NCBI GenBank assembly: GCA_002600635.1
Contig: CP021371.1
Coordinates: 933,001 to 997,000 of the forward strand
Direction: 5' to 3'
Length of the DNA: 64,000 nt
Source of the DNA: Rhizobium sp. ACO-34A
Lineage (GTDB): Bacteria; Pseudomonadota; Alphaproteobacteria; Rhizobiales; Rhizobiaceae
The notes under the pieces are model-generated. The model had not been told where the DNA came from. It worked only from the letters and a program-made list of their open reading frames with translations, and did not search any database. The position numbers were made by a program, and so were the translations under genes. Shown here in pieces: positions 25,975 to 36,485 of the stretch (positions are counted from its first letter, which is position 1; the number at the start of each line of letters is the position of its first letter).

Positions 25975-26886
25975 ATGAGCGACGCGACCGCAGCCCCGAC
26001 GACCCATTCCGCCCCGGCCCGCTGGCTGGTGGTGCTCATCCCCTATGCCTGGATGGCGCTGTTCTTCGTGGCGCCCTTCGCGATCATCGTGAAGATCTCG
26101 CTGTCCGACACGGCGATCGCCATGCCGCCTTACGTTCCCTTGTTTCAGGGGTTCGACAAGATCGGAGATTTCTTCTCGCAGCTCGACTTCGAGAATTACC
26201 TCTTCCTGACGGAAGACCCGCTATATTACAGCGCCTATCTCTCGTCGCTCAGGATCGCCTTCATCTCGACCGTGCTGCTGCTGATCATCGGCTACCCAAT
26301 GGCGCTTGCCATGGCGCGTGCGCCGCTGGCGATCCGCCCGACGCTGCTGATGATGGTCATCCTGCCATTCTGGACCTCGTTCCTGATCCGCGTCTACGCC
26401 TGGATCGGTATCCTGAAGCCGGAAGGCCTGCTGACGCTGCTGCTCCAGACGGTCGGCATCTTCGGGCCGGATGATCAGGTTCAGATCTTCCGCACGGAGA
26501 CCGCGGTCTTCATCGGCATCGTCTATTCCTATCTGCCCTTCATGGTGCTGCCGCTCTATTCGGCGCTCGAAAAGCTCGACGGAACATTGCTGGAGGCGGC
26601 AAACGACCTCGGTTGCCCGCCATGGAAATCCTTCTGGCGCATCACCTTCCCGCTCTCCATTCCGGGCGTGATCGCAGGCGCAATGATCTGCTTCATTCCG
26701 ATTACCGGCGAATTCGTCATCCCCGACCTGCTCGGCGGTCCGAACACGCTGATGATCGGCAAGACGCTCTGGACGGAATTCTTCGGAAACCGCGACTGGC
26801 CGCTCGCGTCCGCCGTGGCGGTGGTGCTGCTTCTCCTGCTCGTGGTGCCGATCATGATCTTCCAGAACCAGCAACAGAAGGCGTGA
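25975..26886 (+). CDS. potH: Putrescine ABC transporter permease PotH
   Basis: A 303-residue inner-membrane permease with about six membrane helices. The binding-protein-dependent transport motif EAANDLGCPPWKSFWRITFP near 225-244 couples it to PotG. PLSIPGVIAGAMICFIP follows it. The N-terminal helix begins near residue 18 (WLVVLIPYAWMALFFVAPFA) and precedes a periplasmic loop, as in PotH. It lies between potG (10 bases) and potI (9 bases), so all three are clearly co-transcribed. It pairs with PotI to form the putrescine channel. Confidence 0.95.
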   Translation: MSDATAAPTTHSAPARWLVVLIPYAWMALFFVAPFAIIVKISLSDTAIAMPPYVPLFQGFDKIGDFFSQLDFENYLFLTEDPLYYSAYLSSLRIAFISTVLLLIIGYPMALAMARAPLAIRPTLLMMVILPFWTSFLIRVYAWIGILKPEGLLTLLLQTVGIFGPDDQVQIFRTETAVFIGIVYSYLPFMVLPLYSALEKLDGTLLEAANDLGCPPWKSFWRITFPLSIPGVIAGAMICFIPITGEFVIPDLLGGPNTLMIGKTLWTEFFGNRDWPLASAVAVVLLLLLVVPIMIFQNQQQKA

Positions 26887-26895
26887 GGTGGAACG

Positions 26896-27711
26896 ATGAA
26901 GCCTGGTAAGCTCGATTCGACCGTCCTGACGCTGGGATTTGCGTTTCTCTATCTGCCGATCCTGATCCTGGTCGTCTACTCCTTCAACGATTCCAAGCTG
27001 GTGACCGTGTGGGGCGGGTTTTCCCTCAAGTGGTACTCCTCGCTCTGGTCGAACCAGGGGCTGCTCGATGCCGCCTGGGTGACCTTGCGCGTTGGTATCA
27101 TGAGCGCGACGTTCGGCACGATCCTCGGCACGCTCGCCGCATTGACGCTGGTGCGGTTCGGCCGGTTTCCCGGACGGATGCTGTTTTCCGGCATGGTCTA
27201 TGCGCCGCTGGTCATGCCGGAGGTCATCACCGGCCTGTCGCTGTTGTTGCTTTTCGTGGCGATGAACATCGACCGCAGCCTGATGACGGTGACGATCGCG
27301 CACACGACCTTCACCATGTGCTATGTCGCGATCGTCGTGCAGTCCCGCCTCCTGACCTTCGACATGAGCCTCGAGGAAGCGGCGCTGGATCTCGGTTGCC
27401 CGCCGGTCAAGACCTTCTTCAAGATCACCCTGCCGCTCATCATGCCGGCGGTCGTCTCGGGCTGGATGCTGGCCTTCACCCTGTCGCTGGACGACCTTGT
27501 GATCGCAAGCTTCACCACCGGCCCGGGGGCAACGACCCTGCCGATCAAGATCTACAGTCAGGTGCGTCTCGGGGTGACGCCGGAAATCAACGCGGTCTGC
27601 TCCATCCTGATCGGTCTCGTGACCACAGGTGTCATCTTCGCCTCGATCATGACCAAGAAGCAGGAACTGCAGCGCCAGCGCGACGAGCATCAGGCCGCGC
27701 AGGGGGCGTGA
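26896..27711 (+). CDS. potI: Putrescine ABC transporter permease PotI
   Basis: A 271-residue permease with about six membrane helices, the second half of the putrescine channel. The EAA motif reads LEEAALDLGCPPVKTFFKIT near 160-179, followed by LPLIMPAVVSGWMLAFTLSL. The opening LGFAFLYLPILILVVYSFND is typical of PotC/PotI proteins. It is the last gene of potFGHI and is convergent with the AsmA gene 18 bases away. No clear intrinsic terminator is visible in the short gap. Confidence 0.95.
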   Translation: MKPGKLDSTVLTLGFAFLYLPILILVVYSFNDSKLVTVWGGFSLKWYSSLWSNQGLLDAAWVTLRVGIMSATFGTILGTLAALTLVRFGRFPGRMLFSGMVYAPLVMPEVITGLSLLLLFVAMNIDRSLMTVTIAHTTFTMCYVAIVVQSRLLTFDMSLEEAALDLGCPPVKTFFKITLPLIMPAVVSGWMLAFTLSLDDLVIASFTTGPGATTLPIKIYSQVRLGVTPEINAVCSILIGLVTTGVIFASIMTKKQELQRQRDEHQAAQGA

Positions 27712-27729
27712 TGGGCTGAAGGCTTCCGG

Positions 27730-29640
27730 TTATGGCGTGGGGGTGGCCGGTACCACCTCCGGCCGGGGGGCTTCCCTTGGCAGGGAGACCGGCGAGATCA
27801 CCGGATCCGGCCACGAGCCGCCGACGAAGAAGCGGACGGGCGGGAATTCTCCGTCCCGGGTAGGGTCGGAAGCCGTGAGATCGCCGGAGACGGCCAACGC
27901 CCGGTCCTGATAGGGAATGAGGCCGGAAAGGGTCAGCGTCTCGTTCGGTCCGGTCAGGCGTGCCTTTTCGATTTCGGCCGAGCCGTCGGCGAAGCTGGCG
28001 GAGAATTCCACCCTGTCATAGGGCAGGCCTGCTTCGCCGCCGGCGGCGCTGAGCTGGTAATAGGCCTTGGTTGCGGCAAGTTCGCGAAACCTCCGGCTAT
28101 CGACGGCCTGCAGGACGCCGTTTTCAGTGGTGAAGGACAGCTTTCCCGAGATCTCGGAAAGATCGGTCGCCCAGAGCGGGTCTTCCGTCTTCATCGACAT
28201 GTCAACGGAACCGCGCCCGCGGGGCAGCGGTCCCTTGAGCTGCATGCGGTCGATGACCGCGCCGAAATCGGCGTTGCGAACCGCAAGTGTCAGGCTGCCG
28301 CCACCGGAGAAATCGCCTTCTGCTCCGGTATAGCTCGCCGTCAGGTCCCCGCCTTCGAAAGCGGCGTCCGCGATGTCGAACTTGGCCGTCTTGCCGGTCA
28401 GCAGGATGCTCGCGGCAACGTCGCCGAGATCGAAGGGTGGCAGTGCCGCCCGGTTCGCGGAAAGCGACAGGTCGAAATCCAGCCATTGGGTAAGGCGCGG
28501 CTGGCGGGCCTCGTTGTTTTCCTGTTCGCTCGGCAGGTCCAGTGAGAAGGAACTGAGCAGATCGGTGATGTCGAACTGGTCGAACGCAAGTGTGCCACTG
28601 AGTAGCGGTTTGCCGTCCTTTGGCCGGGAAAGACCGAGAATGCCGCTGCCATGGGTATCGTCCAGACCGAATTGCAGGCCCTCGAAGCGCAGTTCGTTAT
28701 CGACGGTCGAGAGCTTGGCGCGAAGCACCGCGGTCTTGAGCTTGTCGAGGCCGGCGATCCGGATGCCGCCCCAATCCAGCAATGAAGGCACATCCTTGAG
28801 ATTGAGTGCCATGTCACCTGAAACCACATTGCCCCGCCCGATGCTGGCAACGCCGTCGAAGGAGGACGAGAACGAGGCCCCGTCCAGCGAAAACGACATG
28901 GCGGCTTCCTTGCCGCCGAAGAGTAACAAGGGCTGGGCGGATGAAAAATCGAGCTTGAACTGCCGGTTGGCGAAGGAAAGCGACGCTTCCGAGGTGAGGG
29001 CGCCGGAAAGACGCGGCCAGGAGATATCGGCTGTAATGCCGCTCAGCGTGTAATCTCGCCCGGAAGCCGCATCCGTCAGTCGAACGCTGCCGTTTTCCAC
29101 CTCGACCGATCCGATCGGCGTGTCGAAGTCCCGGCTCAACGCCTGTCCGCTGTCGGTCTGGCTGGCGACCTGACGGACAGCGGCGGAAAGAAGCCCTTCG
29201 CTCGCCCAGTCGAGGCGGCCGTCCTTGTCGCGATCGACGAAGACCTCCGGTTTGACGAACTGGAAGGAGCTGAAGCGAGGGCTGCCCTTGATCGCGGAAT
29301 AGAGGCCGAAGGACGCCGAAAGCTTTTCCACCCGGCCGAGCACCTTCTGCCCGCCATCCGTTCGCTTGCTGATGGTGACGGCATTGAGGGTCACGCGAGG
29401 CTCGGGCCAGAAGACGATTTCCGGCGTGCCTTCGATGGACACACGGTGTCCGGTCCACTGGGCAACTGCCCGTTCCATGGCGGAGCGCACGAGACCGCTC
29501 GAAATGAGATAAGGGGCGGCGGCACGCGAGATGACGAAGACGAGGAGGGCGGTGCTCAGGAGCACCAGAGCGATCCGCAACGCTCGACGCGACGGCAGCC
29601 ACCGCGAGACGGGCTTTTCCGGATCGGTGGTCATCGCCAT
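27730..29640 (-). CDS. AsmA-family protein
   Basis: A 636-residue envelope protein. A short cytoplasmic start and one N-terminal membrane helix ([20 protein letters not shown], about residues 22-41) precede a large periplasmic region of repeated beta strands. The N-terminal AsmA signature is present ([20 protein letters not shown] near 70), and the AsmA C-terminal domain lies near 480-600 ([20 protein letters not shown]). AsmA-like proteins are thought to bridge membranes and move lipids. Length fits the family. The start at 29640 has AGGGG close upstream; an ATG two codons in is also possible. It is divergent from acetoacetyl-CoA synthetase. Confidence 0.87.
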   Translation of the reverse strand: MAMTTDPEKPVSRWLPSRRALRIALVLLSTALLVFVISRAAAPYLISSGLVRSAMERAVAQWTGHRVSIEGTPEIVFWPEPRVTLNAVTISKRTDGGQKVLGRVEKLSASFGLYSAIKGSPRFSSFQFVKPEVFVDRDKDGRLDWASEGLLSAAVRQVASQTDSGQALSRDFDTPIGSVEVENGSVRLTDAASGRDYTLSGITADISWPRLSGALTSEASLSFANRQFKLDFSSAQPLLLFGGKEAAMSFSLDGASFSSSFDGVASIGRGNVVSGDMALNLKDVPSLLDWGGIRIAGLDKLKTAVLRAKLSTVDNELRFEGLQFGLDDTHGSGILGLSRPKDGKPLLSGTLAFDQFDITDLLSSFSLDLPSEQENNEARQPRLTQWLDFDLSLSANRAALPPFDLGDVAASILLTGKTAKFDIADAAFEGGDLTASYTGAEGDFSGGGSLTLAVRNADFGAVIDRMQLKGPLPRGRGSVDMSMKTEDPLWATDLSEISGKLSFTTENGVLQAVDSRRFRELAATKAYYQLSAAGGEAGLPYDRVEFSASFADGSAEIEKARLTGPNETLTLSGLIPYQDRALAVSGDLTASDPTRDGEFPPVRFFVGGSWPDPVISPVSLPREAPRPEVVPATPTP

Positions 29641-29811
29641 GTCACCCCTGCCTGTGATTTTTCCGGCCCTGGAACGTTAGCCGGCATTGTCTCCCATGTC
29701 CTTGACGCCGGATATAGGAATTGCCGCTCTCTTGCAAATGCAGGCCGTTTTCCAACACTTTATATTGCGCTGCAAACTGCTATACCATCGGGGTCTTGTG
29801 AGGAGGAACGC

Positions 29812-31764
<1,953 letters not shown>

Positions 31765-31777
31765 GTTGTGTCTTGGC

Positions 31778-31806
31778 GGAGGGTCGGTGCGACCCTCCCC
31801 ATTTTT
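31778..31806 (+). terminator. Intrinsic terminator of acetoacetyl-CoA synthetase
   Basis: A perfect 9-bp stem (ggagggtcg at 31778-31786, cgaccctcc at 31790-31798) with a three-base loop is followed by ccattttt. It begins 14 bases after the stop codon. Confidence 0.88.
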
Positions 31807-31864
31807 CGGGATGGCGCTTCAGCGCCGTGGTAACGACTTGTTAATTGGCGTTTGTCATAGCTAG

Positions 31865-31994
31865 GGGCAACTTGGGTGCACACGATGAGCGTGTGATGGC
31901 GAACCTCCGGTTCCGATAAGACATGATGTTGTGATCGACTCGACTCCAGTTGAACAGCATAGCTTCGGGGCGGCCTCAGCCGCCCTTTTTTCTT
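31865..31994 (+). ncRNA. Candidate trans-encoded small RNA with its own terminator
   Basis: After the acetoacetyl-CoA synthetase terminator comes a gene-free stretch with three hairpins. These are CACACG/CGTGTG (31879-31895), gaacc-tcc-ggttc (31901-31913), and a perfect gggcggc/gccgccc stem (31968-31985) followed by six Ts. No coding frame ends at this plus-strand terminator, and the gene on the other side is convergent, so an independent transcript of about 125 nt is the simplest explanation. CCTCC in hairpin 2 could pair with ribosome-binding sites. A weak promoter (CTTGTT, 31837-31842) lies upstream; the 5' end is uncertain. I cannot assign it to a known rhizobial sRNA family. Confidence 0.55.
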
Positions 31995-32017
31995 GTCCGG
32001 ATGTCTGATGATGGCGG

Positions 32018-33697
32018 TCAGCGGCGCTTGTTGAGCGAGCGCGAAACCATGATGACCGGGATGAGACCCGCGACAATGATGATGATTGCCGCAACCGAGG
32101 AGTCCTGCACCTTGGAGCGCGAGGCGTCCTCGTAGACGAGGGTGGCGAGCGTATTGAAGTTGAAGGGGCGCAGCAGGATCGTCGCCGACAATTCCTTCAG
32201 CGACTCGATGAACACCAGCAGCGCCGCGGTCAGCACCGCCGGCCGCATGTTTGGCAAGAGCACTTCGCGGAAGGTCTGGAAGCCGTTTCTCCCAAGCGTG
32301 CGCGACGCCATGTCGAGATGGGGCGAGAGCTTCTGGAAGCCGGCATCGATGTTGCCTTCCGCCATGGTGAGGAAGCGCACGGTCGCGGCATAGACGATGG
32401 CAAAGCCCGTACCGGTGAGAAGAAGCCCGGTCGAGATCCCGAAATGGGTGCGCATCGCGCCGTCGACCAGATTATCGAGCCCCGCCAAGGGCATGAGCAC
32501 GCCGATGCCGAGCACCGTGCCCGGAATGCCGTAGCCGAGCGAGGCCACACGGCTTGCAACAGCGGTTGCGGGCGAGCGATGCGCGCGGGCGGCATAGGCA
32601 AGCACGAAGGCGAGCAGGACGGTCGCGATCGCCGCAGAGGACGAGATCATCACCGAGTGACCGAGTGCCTTCAGAAGGCGTGGTTGCGCGAAGTTTTCCG
32701 GCCGGCGCAGGGCAAAGCCCGCAAGCACGGCAAAGGGAATGGCAAAGCCCACCAGAACGGGCAGAAGGCAGAAGAGCGTCGCCCCCCATTTGCGGAAACC
32801 CTTGAGCTTCAGCCGCACGGCATCGGAAACGACGGAAGTCGTTTTATGCGTGGAAAAACGCTGCTGGCGCCGCGCCCAGCGTTCGAGCGCCAGCAGGCCG
32901 ACGACGAAGACCAGCATGATGCAGGCGATCTGTGCCGCGCCCGAAAGGCTGCCGCGATTGAGCCAGGTATCGTAGATCGAGAAGGTCAGCGTATTGACGC
33001 CGAGATACTCGACCGCGCCGATGTCGTTCAGCGTTTCCATCATCACCAGAGTCAGCCCGACCATGATCGCCGGCCGCGCCATCGGGATCTGGACCTTCGC
33101 GAAAACCCGGAACGGGCTGGCACCCAGGGTACGGGCGACATCGGCCGCCGTGCGCCCCTGCATCATGAACATCGAGCGGCAGGAGAGATACACGTAAGGG
33201 TAGAGGACGGCGGACATCACAAGGACGCCGCCGCCAAGCGAGCGAATGTCGGGAAAGCTGTAGTCGCGGGCTGAATGAAAGCCGAAAAGTGCGCGATAGG
33301 CGCTCTGCACGGGCCCGGTGAAATCGAGGAATTCACCGAAGGCATAGGCCGCGAGATAAGACGGCATGGCGAGCGGCAGCACGAGGGCGGAGGAGAGGAC
33401 GCGACGGAACGGAAACTCGCATGTCGCCACCAGCCACGCGCTGGTGATGCCGAAAACTGCCGTGACGACACCTGTCGCGGCGAGCAGCCAGAGCGTGCGC
33501 AGGCCCGCCCGTGGCACGACGTTCGTCAGCATGTGCTCCCAGTTGCCGCCATCGCCGGTAAACCCGATCACGAATATGGCGACGATCGGCATCGCCACCA
33601 GCATCGATACGACGATTGAGGCGAACGCAATGGCGCTCAGCCTCCTGTGCACGGGGGAGAGCTTTGCATGCGGTATTGCGGGCGCATCCGTGGACAA
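32018..33697 (-). CDS. fbpB: Ferric iron ABC transporter permease, fused two-domain (FbpB-like)
   Basis: A 559-residue inner-membrane protein with two consecutive permease domains, about 12 helices. The two coupling loops read ARTLGASPFRVFAKVQIPMA and SRTLGRNGFQTFREVLLPNM. This duplicated layout is typical of Fbp/Sfu/Hit iron permeases. The start is taken as TTG at 33697, with GGAG about ten bases upstream; the open frame extends far upstream but that part is not protein-like. The likely binding protein FbpA is 27 kb away at 60296-61339, and no ATPase gene is nearby. It is divergent from an AraC regulator. Thiamine or another substrate cannot be excluded. Confidence 0.85.
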   Translation of the reverse strand: MSTDAPAIPHAKLSPVHRRLSAIAFASIVVSMLVAMPIVAIFVIGFTGDGGNWEHMLTNVVPRAGLRTLWLLAATGVVTAVFGITSAWLVATCEFPFRRVLSSALVLPLAMPSYLAAYAFGEFLDFTGPVQSAYRALFGFHSARDYSFPDIRSLGGGVLVMSAVLYPYVYLSCRSMFMMQGRTAADVARTLGASPFRVFAKVQIPMARPAIMVGLTLVMMETLNDIGAVEYLGVNTLTFSIYDTWLNRGSLSGAAQIACIMLVFVVGLLALERWARRQQRFSTHKTTSVVSDAVRLKLKGFRKWGATLFCLLPVLVGFAIPFAVLAGFALRRPENFAQPRLLKALGHSVMISSSAAIATVLLAFVLAYAARAHRSPATAVASRVASLGYGIPGTVLGIGVLMPLAGLDNLVDGAMRTHFGISTGLLLTGTGFAIVYAATVRFLTMAEGNIDAGFQKLSPHLDMASRTLGRNGFQTFREVLLPNMRPAVLTAALLVFIESLKELSATILLRPFNFNTLATLVYEDASRSKVQDSSVAAIIIIVAGLIPVIMVSRSLNKRR

Positions 33698-33935
33698 GTC
33701 GGGCGTCTCCGGTCTGGTTGAAGCTGTCGGACGGCGGATAGGCGAAGGTCCTTGCCGATGGTCTACCGGAAACCGTCCCGGAAGGGAACGGGTCGCTGTC
33801 AGGATGCGGGGGGCTTTGCGGGAAGGCTGTCGCCGGGAAAACTTGTGGGGGTAGTTGACAGTCTCGTTCTGCTCGTAAAATATATATGCGTCATGCATAT
33901 TAATGTTGGTTTCCGGATCATTGAGAGATGGCCGC

Positions 33936-34907
33936 ATGGATGAGATGGCTTGGGTTGCCGAAACTGCTGTTGCGAGCAGGGCGCAGAATTTCGATTCCGA
34001 CGGACGCATCGCGTTCGATGACGGGCCGTTTTCCGGCTTCATCGAGCGTGTGCCGGTGCGGCCGGGCATTGCGCTCTATCGTGTTGAGGGCATGTCGTCC
34101 CATGCCTGGAAACTCACCGCGCAGGGTGATGCGCCCGCCGGCAATGTGGTGTTCGGCGCCATGCTGGACGGCGCCGGCGCGATCGAGGCCAAAGGCAATG
34201 CGCGGCAGAACTGGAAGGGCGGTGGCCGTTCTTTCGTGCTCAGTCTCGCCGAGCGCGAGATCACCTACCATATCGAGGCCGGCAAGCAGTGGCGGGCCGT
34301 GACCCTGATGCTGGAGCCGGCGGCGCTGGATGCTCTGGCGGAACAGAACGGATTGCCACCATTGGTTCGTGCCGCGCTGGACGATGGCCAATTGCCCATC
34401 CTGCATATGTTCGAACTCAACCGCGCCGTGATGCGCGCCGCCCATGACCTCTTGCAACCGCCATACCGGGGCAACATGGCCATGCTCTGGCGTGAGAGCA
34501 AGGTGCTGGAATTGCTGACCCATCAGTTCGACCATCTCGCCGAAAGCCCGGCATCACCGCCGCCTATCACGCCGCGCGATCTTGCCCGCGTCAGGGAGGC
34601 GCATGATCTTGTGATGGCGGATCTCCGTACCCCACCGAACCTCGATGAGCTTGCCGGGCTGGTGCGCCTCGCACCCCGACGGCTCAATCAGGGGTTCCGG
34701 CATGTCTACGGCATGACGGTTTTCGAGGCGCTTCTGGATGCCCGCATGAAGACGGCCCACAAGATGATCTGCGAGAAACGGGATATCCCGCTCAAGCATC
34801 TGGCGTGGATGGTCGGCTACAATCAGCTGTCGAATTTCATCAGTGCCTATCGTCGTCGATTTGGCGTTCCTCCGGGGCAGCATCGCCGCGAAAGCGATGT
34901 AAGCTAA
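33936..34907 (+). CDS. AraC-family regulator, PchR/RhrA-like
   Basis: A 323-residue regulator with an N-terminal sensory region (about 1-210) and a C-terminal AraC HTH pair (about 225-320). The C-terminal part includes LDELAGLVRLAPRRLNQGFR and LKHLAWMVGYNQLSNFISAY. The sequence style (GMTVFEALLDARMKTAHKMI) recalls the PchR/RhrA group that controls siderophore and iron-uptake genes. It is divergent from the iron permease gene, so iron-related control is plausible but inferred. I use the ATG at 33936 (GAGAG upstream); an in-frame ATG at 33903 is less likely. A strong terminator follows. Confidence 0.85.
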   Translation: MDEMAWVAETAVASRAQNFDSDGRIAFDDGPFSGFIERVPVRPGIALYRVEGMSSHAWKLTAQGDAPAGNVVFGAMLDGAGAIEAKGNARQNWKGGGRSFVLSLAEREITYHIEAGKQWRAVTLMLEPAALDALAEQNGLPPLVRAALDDGQLPILHMFELNRAVMRAAHDLLQPPYRGNMAMLWRESKVLELLTHQFDHLAESPASPPPITPRDLARVREAHDLVMADLRTPPNLDELAGLVRLAPRRLNQGFRHVYGMTVFEALLDARMKTAHKMICEKRDIPLKHLAWMVGYNQLSNFISAYRRRFGVPPGQHRRESDVS

Positions 34908-34937
34908 GGTTCGAAGTATTGATCCAGAACAGTCTGG

Positions 34938-34967
34938 AGCCGCCCCTGTATCGCAGGGGCGGTTTTT
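34938..34967 (+). terminator. Intrinsic terminator of the AraC gene
   Basis: A 9-bp stem (ccgcccctg at 34940-34948, caggggcgg at 34954-34962) with loop tatcg is followed by five Ts, 32 bases after the stop codon. Confidence 0.88.
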
Positions 34968-35120
34968 CTGTTCCTTGCGTATCTTTACCAGCCGGACAAA
35001 AAGTTATGCGCCGCTGTAATTGGTTATGCAGTCGTGTCCGTCGCGTTGATCCTCTCCATTGCCCGCAGGCAATAGGACGCAAGGCCGAAAGGTCATCACA
35101 AAGCGTTCGGAGACTGGAGC

Positions 35121-35633
35121 ATGACGGTAAAGCGGAAAGTCGTGAAGGGACATGGCAGGGCGGACAGGTTCCGGCTTGTGCTGATCGCCCTCATGGGATC
35201 GACGGCCCTGATGACGCCGTCGCCTGTTCATGCCGAGTTTCGCAACCTCGGAAATGCGACGCCGGATACGCTCTGGTATCAGGCCAATGGCGTGAGCGGC
35301 AACGGCAGGTTCATCGTCGGCGAGGGTTTCGAGGCGGATAACGCCGATAACCAATACAGCTTCCTTCACGGAGCTGACACCGGCAATCACTCTCAAGGGC
35401 TCGATGGAACTGGTGCACTCAACCGGAGACGTGCCCCGGGCCAGAGGTCAGGTCGTCGGTCTCTATGGCTTCGATCTCGGCGGGGGCTCCTTTGCCGAAA
35501 CATGGGTGCGCGCCGGTGCCGACATCGACCTGAAGGTGACCGAGAACGCGGTGATTTCGCTTTCGGGCCACGCGGCGACGGAAGGCATGGACGCGCAGAT
35601 TTCGGGGCTGCCCGCTTTCAGGTCCTGTTCTGA
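35121..35633 (+). pseudogene. Remnant of an autotransporter (signal peptide + HAF-like repeat + barrel end)
   Basis: The opening frame encodes a long signal peptide (FRLVLIALMGSTALMTPSPV) and a HAF-type repeat (YQANGVSGNGRFIVGEGFEA). From about 35345 the meaning moves to the +1 frame, which reads as outer-membrane barrel strands: ELTPAITLKGSMELVHSTGD, VVGLYGFDLGGGSFAETW, then VRAGADIDLKVTENAVISLS. Near 35610 it returns to the first frame and ends in ARFQVLF, with the terminal Phe expected of outer-membrane barrels. Most of the passenger and barrel (normally many hundreds of residues) is missing. So this is a deleted and twice-frameshifted autotransporter, not a 170-residue protein. Confidence 0.75.
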
Positions 35634-35813
35634 TGCCCCGCCCCGGGCGGGCCGGGAGTGCTTCCCTTGGCGCTTCCGGCCCGACGCCGGTTTTTCAGTT
35701 TTGCAGAATTCTGTCTCATGAAGGAGGAAAGACATGCCTGCATTCATTCTTGCCATGCTGCTGCGCTGCCTGGAGTTTCGCAACACGCGCCGGTCGCGTA
35801 TCCGGAGGCGATC

Positions 35814-36251
35814 TTGAGAGGCTGCGCGGTGGTTCTTCTCCTCGCCTGCGTCACTGGCTGCAGCCAGACGCAATCCGCTGGCAGCGATCCGGCTTCGACG
35901 AAGCCTGCTGTCAGTCAGTCCACTGGACAGCCTGTCAAACAGGCCAAAGTCAAACCTCAGGAAATACCAGTTGCTCTGAAACAGATAGCCCGGGTTGGCG
36001 ATCCTGCGACCGGACGCGAGGCTGATTGCGAGGCTGCGCTGAAACGCGAGATGAATTCCGCGATGGCGGGCAACATGCTTGGCATGGCCGGCGGTCTCGT
36101 TGGGTTCGGCGGACGTGGCGGGGCCATCGCCTCGCAGGTGGCGTCCACGGCGGGCGGCATGATCGCCCAAAGCCAGCAGGCGAAGGAACGGCAGGCGCTG
36201 GAGCGGGATTGCTACGGACCTTCCGCGACTGCCGGTCCCGAAACGGGGTGA
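35814..36251 (+). CDS. Small glycine-rich lipoprotein
   Basis: A TTG start at 35814 is fixed by GGAGG at 35804-35808. The 145-residue product opens LRGCAVVLLLACVTGCSQTQ, a lipoprotein signal with lipobox VTGC, so it is probably anchored in the outer or inner membrane. A Ser/Thr/Pro-rich linker follows. A C-terminal region then holds a glycine-zipper-like segment (MAGNMLGMAGGLVGFGGRGG) flanked by charged helices (ADCEAALKREMNSA, QQAKERQALERDC). Two cysteines could pair. I do not recognise a specific family, and there is no operon partner. Confidence 0.72.
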   Translation: MRGCAVVLLLACVTGCSQTQSAGSDPASTKPAVSQSTGQPVKQAKVKPQEIPVALKQIARVGDPATGREADCEAALKREMNSAMAGNMLGMAGGLVGFGGRGGAIASQVASTAGGMIAQSQQAKERQALERDCYGPSATAGPETG

Positions 36252-36353
36252 ACCGGCCGGCGTAACAGATCGCAACAGGTTCAAGCCGTCTGCGGAGGTG
36301 GTGGGGATAAGATAGCGGCGTAACCCACGCTATTCACCCGTAGGACGGCGAGA

Positions 36354-36407
36354 GTGGAGCGGCGGGCGCGGGCTTCCTCCCGGCTCGGGCGGTGCCCGCC
36401 GCTCCAC
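36354..36407. repeat. 14-bp perfect inverted repeat
   Basis: gtggagcggcgggc (36354-36367) and gcccgccgctccac (36394-36407) are exact inverted copies around a 26-base loop. They lie between the lipoprotein and the kinase gene, which are convergent. No T-run follows on either strand, so a termination role is possible but not typical. Confidence 0.6.
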
Positions 36408-36485
36408 ATCCCTTCTAAAAAAATCGGAAATCGCTGGCGGCGTATTCCCGATCGCAGAATGCCGCGCATCGGGGAACGACGCTTC

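Noticed and set aside
33856..33870. Near-IRO site TGA-N9-TCT before the iron permease
   Set aside because: It misses one base of the TGA-N9-TCA core and no second element supports it; kept only as a possible degenerate site.
33698..34069. N-terminal extension of the iron permease
   Set aside because: It crosses the start of the divergent AraC gene and has no membrane or signal sequence; the TTG at 33697 has GGAG upstream.
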